DNA of 64,000 bases from Exophiala sp. HKRS030 (Eukaryota; Ascomycota; Eurotiomycetes; Chaetothyriales; Herpotrichiellaceae). Position numbers and translations under genes: made by a program. The notes beneath the pieces are model-generated. The model was not told the origin of the DNA. It saw nothing but the letters and a program-made list of their open reading frames with translations, and did not search any database. The stretch is from contig JAHWDD010000002.1 of the NCBI GenBank assembly GCA_023897205.1, positions 6,820,001-6,884,000 on the forward strand, written 5' to 3'. Below are positions 35,305-49,046 of the stretch, one piece after another. Position 1 is the stretch's first letter, and each line of letters opens with the position of its first letter.

Positions 35305-38092
35305 GCCGTAGAAGAGGAGACCCTAGGAGATTGATGGCGATATGTAACCCATGAAGGATTCCCAGGGTGACAGTGAAGGGAGGCTAACAAGTCGACGAAC
35401 TACGGAGTAGGTTGGTCGATGTGGAGGCTCCAAAAACGAAGCAACAAGGCGGCATGGGGCTTTATGACCACCGATTAGTAGCCGATAGTAGACAATAAAC
35501 AGTAGACGGCAGACAGTATTTTAGGTAGGTAGATATGTAGGGAGATAGATAGATAGATAGCGATGATTGATCAAGGCCAATTTTGAACGTGTGAAGGAGA
35601 GTCGTACCTGCTCGGTTTGGATTTGTGAGCGGATATCGAGGAAAGAGCGGTCTTGCCCCAGTTGTCCTAAGAAAGTCGTGGCGTACAGTCTGTGTAGTCC
35701 GTCACCGCTAGAGGTTGGAGGTAACAGACAGAGACCATGTAAAAGCCAGAGTGTGGGATAAATTGCAGTCGAGGAGATACAAATCACGGCATTGGAAGAA
35801 CTAGCGCAAGTTCAGACGACGGCAAAACAGCATTGAACCAAGCTGGAAGCTGGAAGCCGGAAGCTGGACAAGCCAAGGATACCATGCAGCATGAAAAAAG
35901 TGTATACTGACACGACACATGTGACATGTGGCGTGTCCCAGCTTCCGGACAACAAGTTATACAAAGAATTGAGGTGCTTGGAACTTGGTAGTGTGTCGAG
36001 GGTTGTATGTCTGAATGGTTTCTGAATCCTGTTCAATCAGTCAATAGTGTTCGAACACGCATTCCAACATGCGAGAGGTCGCAGAGGTGGCACAGGTGGA
36101 CAATGTACAAGTTTTACTGTGCAAGTGCAAGTTTTAGTTTTAGCTTGTTATAATCTGGGACCCGAGGCGCCACTATCCGAGCCACTAACTCGTTAGTTAA
36201 CTAGGTAGATAATTATCAATCTCTGGACGGTAGGCACGGTCACCTAACGGTAGGCACGTAGAAGGGTTGGAGGGACACGAGGGAGTAAGTCGGCCGGAGA
36301 ACGTGGCGTGCCATTGGTTAGAAACGTCTCGAACGTCTTCAATTAAGGTTGAATTAGACACTGGGGGGAACCATGAGAAAGATGGAAGCCGCGACCGAGT
36401 CTGGGCAGTTGGCCCGTCCGTGCTTGCCCTGTCCAAAACTCCACCCTCGGGGTTTCAATCCAGGAAGGCGCGACGCACAAAGACCACCTAAATGAACATT
36501 CATATTCTTGCCAAAGTCTGAGTTTTGTTGCAGCTGAAGTTATCGACGGGGATATCAAGTCTGGGAGATTCACATACACTACATTTCTAGGCACCTCTGA
36601 AGTTACATATCTTACCGAGCAGGTGCCGAGTATTCCATAGGTCGACGCCCAATTGCGGGACAGCACGGAGAGCTCACTCACTAACCGCCTTGGTATATGA
36701 TTGCGCTTGATCGCTGACACAACACTCTCCACTGGCTGACTGTATACTGGGTACAGAATATGTACTCCGTACTTGTACGGGTCTCTTCTACTTACATCCC
36801 TCGTGATCCCTGAAGACCTAGGGCCTCTGACCATCTAGACCCCTCGTCCCAACTAGTTAGCTCCTCAAGCAAGTGAGCAGTGAGCAATCTGACACAATCG
36901 TAATTCTCACTTTACCAAGAAAAAAGAAAGTAGCAGCGCAAATCAGAGCATTTGCGATAAAGGTAATTACTGAATTCGGTCCTCAAAGGGTCCATCATCG
37001 CCATCGTCGCTGATCATGGTTGAGGGTACATGCGGAGTACATGATGGGAAATTCTGGAGTCTTCCTCTGTACTGTCCTCCTCCCCTCGCGTCTCGGTTTT
37101 CAGGACGTGAAATCCATGATACTTGGGATCACGAATCGATCGAAACATGGCCCAGTGAGACATGCTTTCTTTCATCTCGAGACTTTGAATCTTATCTTGG
37201 ACGACAAACCGAAATGCTTCTAATTGATGACTTGCATGTGTGTTGTAGTTATGAATGTGCAACCACAAGGCCCTTGCTGACTATCCTGATTCCCGCGCTG
37301 TCGCATCTGAAAATGCACAACCAAAACAACAAATTCCACGGCCGCTTAGCTCGTTCCCGAATCCCAAATGCTTCCTTTCGTCGATTCTGTTCATCAGAAA
37401 CACAGTTGTACATACACCCGAGATGCACAATCGTTCCTCCTTGCCTTGTTCATGGTGCTCGTTTCGCGCGTGCCCGGACACGCCTCAAAATGCCTCTTGC
37501 ACCTCATGTCTTTCCTACCATGACGCACGACTCGATCTTCACTCCCTGGTTGCGAGCTCAATATCCTGCATATTTGGTCGCTGTCCCATCCCATCTGTTC
37601 TGTCCTGTCTTGTCCTGCCCTTTCCTACCTCGCAACATTCCAACCAACCTGCAAATTGCCTTGTTGCCTCCGCTCGCTCCATCAACCAAGAAAAAAAAAT
37701 ATAATGGCACTAGATTCATTTGCTCGAGAATGACTGTCGGGAAATATGCGGCCGTAAATCCAACCAAACGCTAGCAAAATCCGACCTTGGATATATCTGA
37801 TCCTCCAACACATTCGGACATGACAAAACAACGCCAACTTGCTTCCCACCTGATGCCTGCTTGCACATGTGTCTACTGGGTGGGGAATCTCAAAAAGCCA
37901 CAAGGTCAAATTTCCGGTCAATGCTTCAACAACGCCATTGGTAAAATGTACTTCATCTCCAAAGAAAAAAACTCAACAATCATGTTCCAAGCTCAAAGTA
38001 GATGTCGTAGCCCAAAACCGACAGTATTGTGCCAGATGGTTAACGCGATACAAGTTGAGCCAAATCTGCCGCACAGAATATTGTCACGCTTC
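35305..38092. other. Spacer between SSK1 and WHI3 genes
   Basis: About 2.8 kb. It should contain the SSK1 promoter at its left side and the WHI3 3' end at its right. There is a short GATA array (35543-35560) and TACTCCGTA-type motifs at 35401 and 36763. A 252-codon open frame (37016-37774, plus) is the longest one here, but it is rich in Cys, His and Pro, has no domain, and ends in an A-rich tract. I do not call it. Confidence 0.5.
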
Positions 38093-39674
38093 TCATCTTC
38101 CCAGCATATAGTCAGGGAAATGACCATTGACCGAATGGCCACCGAGTCCGTGATTGATAGGCACTCCTCTCACGTTCTGGACACCAGCTGGTCCAAGGCC
38201 CAGACCTTGTCCAGCGTATTGACCATGTAATGCAACTCCGGGGCCGGGTGCAGATCCTGGCCCATTGAGAGGCGAATTCAGTCCCGGGGCATGGATAGTC
38301 CTGGCGGTGGTCCATTTGCTGTAGAAAAATTGCTGGGAGCCATGCCTGGAACGAAACCATTGATGTTCATCGGGCCCGCGGCGCTCAACGGCGTGACTGG
38401 ATTCGCGCTGCCGGGCTGACCTGCCCTCACCCCGAGAGGATTTTTGGAAAAGCTTAACCGAATCCCTCCCTTGACACTGTTGTGCAGCTGGGCACCGTAC
38501 AATTCATTTAGAGCTTTGGTGGCAAATGAGACGTCCTCAAACTCGACAAAGCACATGGGCCCGTTTTGTTTGGTGCGAAAACAGAGCCTTTTGTATCCAC
38601 GTTGTTTGGAGAACATGGCTTTGAGCTCATCTTCCGACGTGTCGATTGGAAGATTGCCCACATAGAGGGTATTGCATGGCGGATTCTGGTCAGCCGGGTT
38701 GACCGGAGGATAATTGTGACGAAGATAGGACGTGCCTGTAGCCGTGTATGGTCCATTTGACATGGAATTTGGGGAAAATTGGTTATGTGCCGCGCGACCT
38801 TGTGCGGCAGACCGTGGTGCCCCATAATGTCCAGATATCCCGTTGTTCATGTTCGTGTTCAGGGACAAGGCTGAGAAGGATGCGGTGGGTGGCCGAGAGT
38901 TGGCGCCTTTGCGGCCGTTTTTGACCATGGACGAATTGTTCATGTATGCCAATGGATCATTCAAGAGCTCCCGGGTGTCGTCGTCCCCACCATCCTCGTC
39001 AATCACCTTTTTTCCACTGACGCGTGAGCGATCAGTGACAGTGCTGTTGCCGGGGGAATGGGGCGAGAAGAGTGTTTGCATATGTGAACCTGTGTCGGAA
39101 GAAGAGTGCTCCGGAGGAGACGCAAGAAGTGGAGGAGATGTCTTGTCCAAGGATTGAAAAGTTCCATTGAAACGAGATGACTTCTGGGCGACATTCAGAG
39201 GGGGAGATATTGATTGACCAATCTTGCGATTTGTGGTTGGATCGATTGTATTGCGTCTGGGAGCGGAAGCGATGGCGGACTCGATATGACATCAACGATC
39301 ATTTTGGCTTGACCGGCTGTGTTGGGCTTTCCATCCAACCTCGCTTGGACTTCGGATGCGGCGGTGACAGAAGCGAAGCGAGCAACGGCCGTGGTAAAAC
39401 CAATGTCGTCTTCGTATTCGTTGGGCACGATCTCGGTGTCGTGTAGATCCTTAGCAAATAGTAGCATGGCTCTGACGGCTTCGGAGGTGGTGCTGCGAGG
39501 AAGTCGGCGGAGAAGTACAGTGGCAACAGCCATAGTGGTTTCGTTGGCAGACGACATGCGCCGGTCTTGAAGGCCGGGTTCAAATGCTCTGAGATCAGGT
39601 GTAGTCAAAGTGTGCTGATTTGATATGGTAGGATGTAAACGGTTCTCTAGAGGGCTGAAGGCCATGGTACTCAT
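38093..39674 (-). CDS. WHI3: Whi3/Scw1-type RRM RNA-binding protein (two apparent frameshifts)
   Basis: Whi3-family proteins bind mRNAs such as G1 cyclin transcripts and control cell size, division and morphogenesis, often in cytoplasmic granules. Seen: start [15 protein letters not shown]; a first degenerate RNA-binding-like segment ([20 protein letters not shown]); [13 protein letters not shown] and [12 protein letters not shown]; then the signature [54 protein letters not shown] and [15 protein letters not shown]. Frame breaks: one near 39277-39278 (GG on plus), cured by one base to give APRRNTID, and one at GGGG 38286-38289. Without the second correction the protein ends at 38278; with one more C it runs on through a Gly/Pro/Asn-rich tail ending FPDYMLGR at 38093, a typical Whi3 end. 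Restored length about 527 residues. Confidence 0.92.
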
Positions 39675-42600
39675 ATTCGCCCGGGTAGGTGAAAGCCAAG
39701 GACAGTCTGATTGCAGGCTATTGCTCGCGGTCGCAGAACAGTCAGTCAGTCAATCTCAGCGGTAGAAGTAGACTGATGGTAGGCCTCCAGATCATGCCCT
39801 ATTGGAAGTAGTCTCGTACAGCAGATGGATGATAGCGGGAAGCAAGGTTTTGAGCGATGGGGACTGTACAATTGATCGGCTTAGAGAAGTCTCTTGTCGG
39901 CGATCAAGTGGGAGAAAGAAGAGCTGAGGGTGATCATATCACGAGTGGTGGATGATGGATGATGCGGTAGTGGTGGTGGGGTTGATGCTGAGGCAAGAAA
40001 TCAATGTGATGGCTTCGAGTTGGTCGAGGATGCGGGACGGAAGTAGGAGTGATGATTCAACCTCTACGATGACGTTGGACTCGAGATAGTCAAGGACAAG
40101 TCTTGGATGAAGGGTAGAATGAAGTAAGAAGACGCGTGTATGTGAGGACGGAGTCGACCAAAGTACCTGATGCAAAGGCTGGATTGGCAGGTAGGCTTGA
40201 GAGGACACGAGATGGCAGTACGAGATTGATGAATGTTGGACTGAGCTGGCTACTGAGGGCAGTCAATAGTCGATGAGCTGGCGACGACGAGAGTAACAGA
40301 ATAGTAAGGGACTGTCGGTGGACGTTTGGCGGGAAGTGTTGGGAAATGGTAAGGTCAGAATATGAATATGGATGGAACAATTTTGCGGAGCAATCGAGAA
40401 GTCGCGAGGTGTACCGAGTGGGAGTCGAATGGTCGAATGGTCGAATGGTCGAATAGACGAATAGACGAAATAGTCAGTCGAGTAATTAGTTGGTCGAGTG
40501 GACGAGTGGACGAGTAATCGAGTGGGATGTCGATGGGGGGGAGGGAAAGCGGAAGATTATGGCGGCGACGGTCTCGAGAGGGTTGAAGATAGACGGTTGA
40601 AGATAGAGGGTGGAGGGTAAGGAAGAGTTAGAGGGAAGAGGGGAGACGGAAGCCCGTGAGATGAGCCAACCAGCACCGAGGACGGAGTATGTAGGTACGG
40701 AGTCGTCAGTTAGCCTGTAGCCTGTAGCCCGTAGCTTGTAGTCTGTTGTCTGTACCGAGCAGTACCAAACTCACCATTGTCCTCTGTAATCTGTACGGAG
40801 ACTTGGTGGTGGGTTGTGTGTGGTAGGGTGGACGGGTAGACTGTAGGCGGCGGGCCTTGGGAGACTGTACATCGTGGGTATGGAGTAACTAGACTGTAGC
40901 TTAACTTGCCAACTGCATTGGTGGCCCGTGGGTGGACCTCGATGCAGGAGCAACTACTCCGTACTGGGGTTAGACTACAGGCACGGGCTCTGGGACGGGC
41001 TCTGGCACTGGCACCTACTCCGTACAGAGGACAAGCGAAGGAGGCGTGGGAGGCTACTGGATAGCAACGATAAAGCCCGGATGGAGCCCGTGTCTGGAGA
41101 CTGGGCTGTGTGCCTCGTCCTGTTAGCCTCTAGGCTGCCCAATCGCGCCAATCCCCATCGCCTGTGGCTGACAGGGCGGGCCCAAACACCGAGCTGGAGG
41201 GCTCCTTAGGCCTCCTTAGCCCCCCGGGCCCCGGCAGTGGGCAGGGTTTGCCGTACAAATCTTCCTCGCCCGACACATGATGAATGAATAAACCTGGTCG
41301 AAACTCGAGAGCCAACGTTTGAAGCCTGAAATTCAATTCAAAGTCAACTCCAGCCAACTCGGTTCAACTCAATTCAATTCAATTCAACAGCAGTCAGTTC
41401 AACCGTGCGACACTAGTCACTTAGACAGGTACTAGGTCCTGTAGGCACCAAGGCGGTAAGGCGGCGTGGGAACCACCAAACTACCACTAGCCCTACCATC
41501 GTCAGTCGCTGACACTCACGGGCGAGTGGTCATCTTGGTTCTTGGGTTAGCGCCACCAGGCCACAAACCAAGGCAGAAAGGGCCATGACTCCAAACTCGA
41601 AACCCAAGAGTTGCAGACTGAAGATTGAAGGCTCAACGATGAACACTGAAGACTCAACACTCGATCAAGACCAAACAGTCAATCAGTGAAATGAGCAATT
41701 GCCAGGATCCGCAGTGGATCCCGCTGGCATTTCTCAACCGCGCTGTCCAGCCTGCAGCATCCATCCATCCATCAATCATCCAAAACGCACATGGGGGTGC
41801 CCTTATCCCCAGATTATGGTTCGACGGAAATGTCAAAAGGTCAGAGGCTTGAATAGTGCATTCACAGGCTCAGTCTTGGGCTTAGGCTCAGGCTCAGGCT
41901 CAGGCCTCACGCCCATGTGCCAGTTTCTCAAAGGTCGTGTAGCTCCATAGGGCCTCAGAGAACAAGGCACGGAATTGTTGAAGCGATGATAGCGCACATG
42001 TTGGCGTGGAACAAAGGGCGGCTGCCGGGGGCATCGGGGGATACGGCCCAGATGGACCTACGTGACCTACCTAGCCCAATTCTCGAGATCTCCAAGGTCC
42101 CCTCGGTCCAAGCCAAGGTCCCAAAGTTGAACAGTAAGTGCCTGGTACCTCACAAACAGAGCAGGTACTTTGGGTGGGGCACTTTATCGTTGACTTACGT
42201 CTTGACTCTCCCCTGTTTACTGCTATTGCCTGGCTGCACTCCGTTCTCCTTACTCGGCAATGCAGAACGTGGCGGTCTGATAGACTTGGGTACCTAGTAA
42301 CTACCTAGTGACTAGGGAGGTACCTATACCTACCTGGGTGGGCGTGACAGCTTCGAGATAGGACAGGCTCCAAGCGGCGTTCAGGGCGTAAGCTGGGCAG
42401 TACCGTACATGCCCCGTGAACCCGGGGCCCGTCCAAATACTTGCAAGGAAGCTTGACTAATACTAACGAGAGTGCCTACTGGGATTTTCAACTCAGCAAC
42501 TGCACCATCAGAACTCGGAGACCAGAGACTGAGCCGACATAAAAGGCATCATTCATCATTCTTTGTGTACGGAGTACATGTACAGCCCAGTCGTATAAAA

Positions 42601-45600
42601 ACTACGGAGCACTAATCCAGACTTGGGGCTACTCCTATCCATCTAGTGCCATCTGTACCTACCAATTAGCACCAAACAAGCTAGCTACCTAAGTAGCTAG
42701 TGGGTTGACTAGTTTTAGTCTGTGCGTGGAGGTGATATTGCCGACGCCCAGACATCGGTACCCTTGCTCAAGACTCAAGAGGCCCAAAGTACTCCGTACT
42801 CCCTCCGTGCAGTTCCAGGAAGTGAGTGAGTGGTCGTGGTGGTTCAAGCGCACAATATGTACATAATGACCCTGACATGCCCTGCCCAGTGCCTGCCCTG
42901 TGCCAGCCCTGGCCGAAATGTCCGGAACCAGAATGGTGTGAGGCTCCTCGTCCCTCAATCCGAGTCGGTACTGGCTAAGAGCAACTCGTGGGTTGAATTA
43001 GAGCTGTTGGCCCTGTGGTCCATTCCTTGCCCAAGCAGGTAGCTACGAGCCCACCAGCCCACCAGCCCACCAACCCACCAACCCACCAGCCCATAAGCCT
43101 GCCCACTCACATCAGCTGCGCAACTGAGAAGCTCCCCTTAGGAGCCCCTCAGGTACCTGCTGTGCCTCTTGTGCCTCTTCTGCCCCTCAGTGTGGCAGCC
43201 AAAAGTGGGTTGGTGGAGCCTTCGGGAGCGAGCCTTCTTGATAAGCGCACCTCCTCCAAGTCAGGTACTCTGTACTCCGTACAGATACTCCCACCAGGAC
43301 CAGGTAATCCCACGATTCCGACTCGCCACTGGCCTGCAGGCTTATTGGTTAGCGCTATCTTGAAAGGTACGGTACCCCCAAAGAGCCACAAAGCCACAGA
43401 GCCAAAGCCCATGGGCGCCTCCGGGCTCAGGCTCTTTTCCGTACCTACAGTACGTACTCCGTACTCCCTCACAAAGGTACTTAACACTCCGTATCCTGAG
43501 CCTGGTACTTCGTACTCTGGATTCTTGGAGCCTTCACTGGTGTCAGTGGTGGTGGTCATCGTCGTCGTGGTGGCTTGTAGACTAAGCTAAACAGCCCGAG
43601 GGCCTCCTTTCCTCTTTTCGCTTGTCCCCATTCAGAACCGCCCTTCGTACTTTTTGTAACCTGTTAGGTGCCTGTGCCTGCTACTTAGAGCCTGTACTGT
43701 AGAATCTGAGAACCAATAAACTACACCTTTATCACACTATCACTAAACCGGCGCCGCGTCTTAGAGCGTGCATCTGGATACGATAGATCCCTGCCTGGTG
43801 CGATAAAATCCACTTCTTTTGATGAAACTTGCAATAATGTCTGAAAGTCTTCTGTCAATCACGATGCAGGCGACTTATTTACTCTATCGTGTCGGCACTC
43901 CCTCACTCCCTACAGGGACGTCGACAATCACCTGGCGAGATAACTCTGCTGGCACCACCACCGCAATCACTCACAATCGCCTGCAATCAGTATCCCTACC
44001 ACTTCCCTCCCACTTCCATGGATGTAGATGCCATGATCCCAGAACGACATGGGACGAGTTCAATCGTTCAAACTCCGAGAATCACAGCAGACTGGGCGCA
44101 CGGCGTTGCAAGCCCACGTGCATGGAACTCGTGAAGTTGTTGTCGACCATTCAGTAGTACCCAAGGCTACTCCGGACTGAGTAGTTACCACCCAGGTGGT
44201 GCCTGCCAATCTAAGCTCCCGTGGCTCCTTCCCTGAACAGGCCGCTTACCTTGGAGCCTGAGGCACTGCCGCCCGATGAAAAATCACCACAATCTCTTCC
44301 AATCTTCTGCCTACCCTACCATGACTATCGCTTCATTTCGCCATATCATGCGAAAGCTCGCGATTTTGACTCGCTCCTTGCTCCTGGTTCTTCCCTCCTC
44401 CCTCCACACTCCTCCATCCGGGCTCCCAATCCCCAATCCTAAAGCCTGACTACCTGCGTCCTGGTCTCATGTCTTCGTTAAGACGTTCAGCTAATCCCAC
44501 TGCCATGTGCACGGGCCACGCCGTTGCTCACTGCATACATACCTTGCTATCACTCTCAAACACAACCCAAGTAGGCTGCTTCATCAGTGGATTTCAATGC
44601 CCGTCGCGCCCTACCCACCTCACACCCCTCCATTCTCTCAACACTCGACTTCACCCAGAGTTGGGCCAAACAAGTGAACTGGTGGGAGCCCTCGTCGAGG
44701 TTGTTGGCGCCTGACCACTGTTTGACTTTGTCCTGAAGTTAGGATCGTCAACTAAAACTCTACACCATGCAGAAAAGACACCCACACACCACCTTCTAAC
44801 ACGCATGGGGTCTTGGAAGTTGGGATGCCGTCCTGCTACCTTGTTACACCATGCAGAGTGGGTGAGGAGCTGCTGGGATTTAGTTTGGGAACCCCTCTCT
44901 TCCCCATCTGGATTGTCAGATCGTTGACCAGGGCCCACTGCACACGGACATAGGCTGGGCGTTTCGACCTTAGTCTCCCGGGCGCCGGGCGGTAGATGTA
45001 GCATACTGTGCAGATCAGACATGATAGGGTCGGCGGAACTCGAGCAATGCATATCCGCGACGAGGTGTTGGAACGCCCTGGAAAACCTTCATGCTTCAAA
45101 GTTCCAGCCTTCCAGGTGAGGAATAGCAGAGTCCTTCTTCCAACGCCAACGCCTCCTCTGGAGCCCACGCCGTCGGCGTCGTCTTCTGGCCCGCCACCAC
45201 TGCTCTTCTTGCCAACGCGAGTGCATGCTGCCAAGGTCACGGAGCACGCTTGAACAATCTTGATCAGACCTTGCCGAAGCACCCAACGCGTCTAATCGCC
45301 TTCTCCCATTCACAAATCACCCACCACAAGGCATAATTCAAGAGTCAAGACACACTGGTGGCTGTCGTAACCTAGTCCTGCCGAAATGAATGATTCTGGT
45401 AAGTTGTGCTTGGAGTACGCAGGTCCTGGTCGGAATAATCGGCGAGACCGCTGCAGGTCTGCGCTAATACCTTTAATTATCATCTCGGTTTGCACTCTTT
45501 GCAACTGATCTACCGTAACTGTCATACATCTTATCTCGATCCTTGATACCGGGGCGAGAGTGTCTATTGCCAGCTTCACCTAAGCAGGTCAAACCAGCTA

Positions 45601-46267
45601 CACCGACATCCGGCACACGCTCGTGATGCTCCAAGTATATATGTGTGTATGTCAGCTGCGTCTACCCTAAGCAGTCGGACTATATAAACTTGGGCAAAGC
45701 GCGTACGCGTACGAAGACCCAACAGATAAATGCCCTTGAGGATCCGATTGAACGTCGACCAACGTGCAGAAATATTCTCAGCTCACGTATTGTTCCTATG
45801 ACGGCTACCTACTGGTGGTGGACTGTTCGGGCTCACCCTTGTGATGATTTCTTTTCAGTCTTTGCAAAGGTACTGCCATCCCTGCAGCAGCCAGCAGCAG
45901 CGGCAATTCAGATCAAGAGCACCCTGGCAGTTCAAAACCTGCAGCCCAGTACGAAGCCAAGCACAGAGAACCTTGCTTGTGCAAGCCCTCAAGATGCACT
46001 GCTCAACCCATGAATGACGGTTCACGCGTCGTCCCGAGTTGTGAGTAACGGCAACCGCTGTCACACAAGCGTCAAAGACCAACAAAGTCGTTTCAGATGA
46101 GGCAGGAGCCTACCACACCTCTCACCACCCACAGATCAATCTGTCTGTCCGGCACAAATCTCCGGCCTGTGGAACTTTTGATAGAAGAATGACTGCTCCA
46201 TTCTTGACATTTGTGAAATCGTGACGTGAACAAAGAGCCTTGCTCAACATCATCTCCAGACTCCATA
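39675..46267. other. Long spacer without a recognisable gene
   Basis: About 6.6 kb, the largest gap of the window. The left end should be the WHI3 promoter and leader (pyrimidine-rich on the minus strand). It carries the densest group of TACTCCGTA-type motifs (40955, 41016, 42568, 42790, 43273, 43455), degenerate TCGAATGG and GGACGAGT arrays (40425-40530), CCCACCAA units (43048-43092) and GGCTCA units (41875-41905). Open frames such as 43015-43590 and 44836-45282 follow these repeats and are not convincing. Confidence 0.5.
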
Positions 46268-49046
46268 TTATAGCTGTGGGGGTTTGCCTACGGTGTCACT
46301 ATTCTCGACATGCATGGAGCTGCCACGGTCGTCGGTACCATCATTATGCTCATCCTTGCCTTCAGCCCCATATTTCTGCAACATCTGTTCCGCGTACAGG
46401 CCAATCCTGTTGCCCCTCTTCTCCTGCATTTCTTCCTGTCCCAGGATCTCTTCATACGAGGGCGGCAGCTCAGACGAGCCACCGAGATTGTCGGATTTGA
46501 TTCGTTTGGGAGAAGCCTGCCCGTCCTCATCTCGATCCAGACTCGATGTCGACATCGGAGTGAGTTCCCGAGCGGAGCTGCTGGAGCCGTTTGGATCGAT
46601 CAGTGGAACATCTTCGAATTCAATATCATCGCGCTCAAGGTTGTTCTCGGGCGTAATACCTTCCTCCTGTTGTAGCTCTTGGTGGAATACTTGATTGTCA
46701 TGGTTTACGAAATGCTTCAACGCCAAACTCAAATCGCTCTTTGGAAAGCTCAAGGCATGTTCGTTGGCGAACACCAGGACAACCGAAGAGTGTTCCTTCT
46801 TGATCGCCTCGAGTACTTGTGCTTCTGTCACCTTCCTAGCTTCATACGGTTTTTCTACATCCAGCTCCGCGGCCGTCAAATTTGGAACGGGATTGAAATT
46901 CAAGCCAGCTGCGAACCCGAGATTCTTTTTGGACGCCTCTGCTTGAGATCGCGTGACAGGACCTTGTACAGGACCGGCTGGTCCCAGCTGACTCTGAACT
47001 TCGTCCTGAATCCACGCAAGTCTCCACCATTGCCAGTTGGAATCTTCCGGGTTTTCCTCGTCCTGGTCGAGCTGCAACAAATCTGCATTCGGGCGCCGCA
47101 GGTAAGTGACAGTCGGCTTCGTTGATAGTCCTTGTAGGGTGTATTTGCGATGCGGAACATTAGGGCTCTCTGGCGTGGGCTTTGTCAGCTGAAAGGCGAT
47201 CTCTCTCATTTTCTCACGGAGTTCAGATTTTCTTGATTCGAGGAGTTTTAATTTCTGTTCAATTCGATGGACGACATTTTGCAACTGACTGCCTAGCTCG
47301 TCGGCCTCAGCACGGACAAGGGCATCTTGGGACGTTGAGGTTGGTGAGTCCAAGGAATTTCCGGAGACGCCTTTTTCTCCGATGGCTTCCACCGATGCTC
47401 TTGCCGCTGCGTCCAGGACGTCACGAATCATCAGAACTCTATTGTCCGGTAGCTTGATGATCTCGCAACGATGCTGGAGGTGCGTGCAGTGGTCGATTTC
47501 TCGACGAACCATTTGTAGTTGTTTCCGGATCTGCTGCGTGGCCTCCCGGCAGTCAAACATGTATCGGTCAGGATACCATACTGGGTCCAGGGTTAATTCC
47601 AGAGGACTGTTTCTGCCACTGTTGGGATCATAAACACGAATTGTGAATATCTCGGCCGCTTGAGCAATCCAAACGTCGTCAATATGACCTCTGTCGTCAT
47701 CCCATATGGTGTTGTCTAGCAGATCGACAAGAGTCTCTCCAGGAACTCGATTGATAAGTGGCTCCACACACAGTAGTGGCTTCTCTTCGACGGGGCCGCC
47801 ATCAGGACCTGGCCCCTTGGCCGCAACGGAGCTGAAGACTTGAGTGAGTTGTTCTGACGGGGCTTGCTGAACGGCTGTGTCTCTCCAGGCCGTCAACCAT
47901 CGGACGAAGGCACCATCTCCCTTTGCGGCACGAACCAACTGGAGATCTGCCAACGCATCCACACTGCCATATGCACGGTCAGTTTTGTCGAGGAACGCCA
48001 TCAAACACTGGACTTCGGCCAAGAGATTGGTTTGATCACGATCAATCTGCAGCGAGCTGTCTGTGGATAGTGCCTTTGTGTTTTCATCGGTTGTACCAGA
48101 CCACCAGCTGGGATCGTGGCCATAATTGTGAACCTTGAGAGGGTGCATGAGCAATGCTTCTCTAGCGAGCGGGATGGAGTGATATATGGTGATTAGAGGT
48201 GCCAGATACTCCGTCTCTTTAGAACCGCGTAAGAAAGCCGGTTCATCGTCGAGCCTTCGTCGCTTCGAGGGCGGAGGATGATCGATTATTTCGCGTGCCG
48301 TAGAGAAGGTAGTCAAAGCCCAACTCGCAGGTTCGTAGTACTCGCGTTTGGCTGGTCCGAAGTGTGAGCCCGCAGCAGTGACTCCATTCTCTTGCGCCGG
48401 TAGTGTCGATCGCATTGATTCTGCCATGGCACGTTGAAGCTCCGAATCATTGAGATCTTCTTGCTCTTTCAGGGTTAGCACAGAGCTCGCGACCGCTATG
48501 CCAGCGTCAGCTTATGACCAAAAGAGTCATTGTTTCTTTCCATACCTGTTGCGTGTTCGGCTGAGAGATCGATCCTGTTTCTGTGATTGTCGACTCGGGA
48601 TGGCGGGCGTGTGGTGGGAGGAACACCGCCCATGCTGGCGGTATCGTTGACTGCGAAAGGAAAACAAAGGTCAATGGCAAGGACGGGGTTAACATGGGCA
48701 GAACATGATAGTCACTCACAGGGTATATTGTCTTGATACTGCCAATCATTGGCCGGAAGCTAAAAGCAAGTCGTTACTCATGACATGTTTCATCTCAGCG
48801 GGACATCTCTGTCACATACCGGCTCCAAGACCGATCCTCTAGGGTCTTCGAAGAACGCATTGACGGCGGAGTTTACATCGTTGTTATTCTTCTACATCGC
48901 CAGCCATCAGCCCAGATGTCCTTTGTCATGAGAAGAATTCTCTCATTTCCACGAACCTTGAGGAGGATCCGCGCCTGCGGTTCATCCAGGTTGGTGATGG
49001 CCACCACCTGGAAGATGTCATCGGGAGTCGGTTGGCCGCTGGCCAT
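46268..49046 (-). CDS. UBA-UIM protein of the Rup1/Ucp6 type
   Basis: Members of this fungal family bind ubiquitin; yeast Rup1 bridges the deubiquitinase Ubp2 to the ligase Rsp5. Exons on minus: 49046-48957, 48891-48820 (acceptor could be three bases further in), 48759-48720, 48650-48546, 48495-46268. This gives 844 residues with no frame break. Seen: an N-terminal UBA-like domain (about residues 1-45: DDIFQVVAITNLDEPQARIL, NNNDVNSAVNAFFEDP), a ubiquitin-interacting motif DLNDSELQRAMAESM (about 108-122), a long central region with YLAPLITIYHSIPLAREALL and TNLLAEVQCLMAFLDKTDRAYGS reminiscent of USP25/28-type deubiquitinases but without a visible catalytic Cys/His, a helical segment around IEQKLKLLESRKSELREKMR, and an acidic Ser-rich tail. 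The assignment to Rup1/Ucp6 is from memory of the family; the UBA and UIM calls are firmer. Confidence 0.8.

Noticed and set aside
37016..37774. A 252-codon open frame on the plus strand
   Set aside because: It is the longest unexplained frame, but it is rich in Cys, His and Pro, has no domain or intron signals and reads into an A-rich tract. Probably chance.
43015..43590. A 191-codon Pro/Thr-rich open frame
   Set aside because: It arises from CCCACCAA repeats and TACTCCGTA copies and is low-complexity.
45645..46013. A 122-codon open frame next to the UBA-UIM gene
   Set aside because: No similarity or splice pairing that I can see; probably chance in the 3' region.
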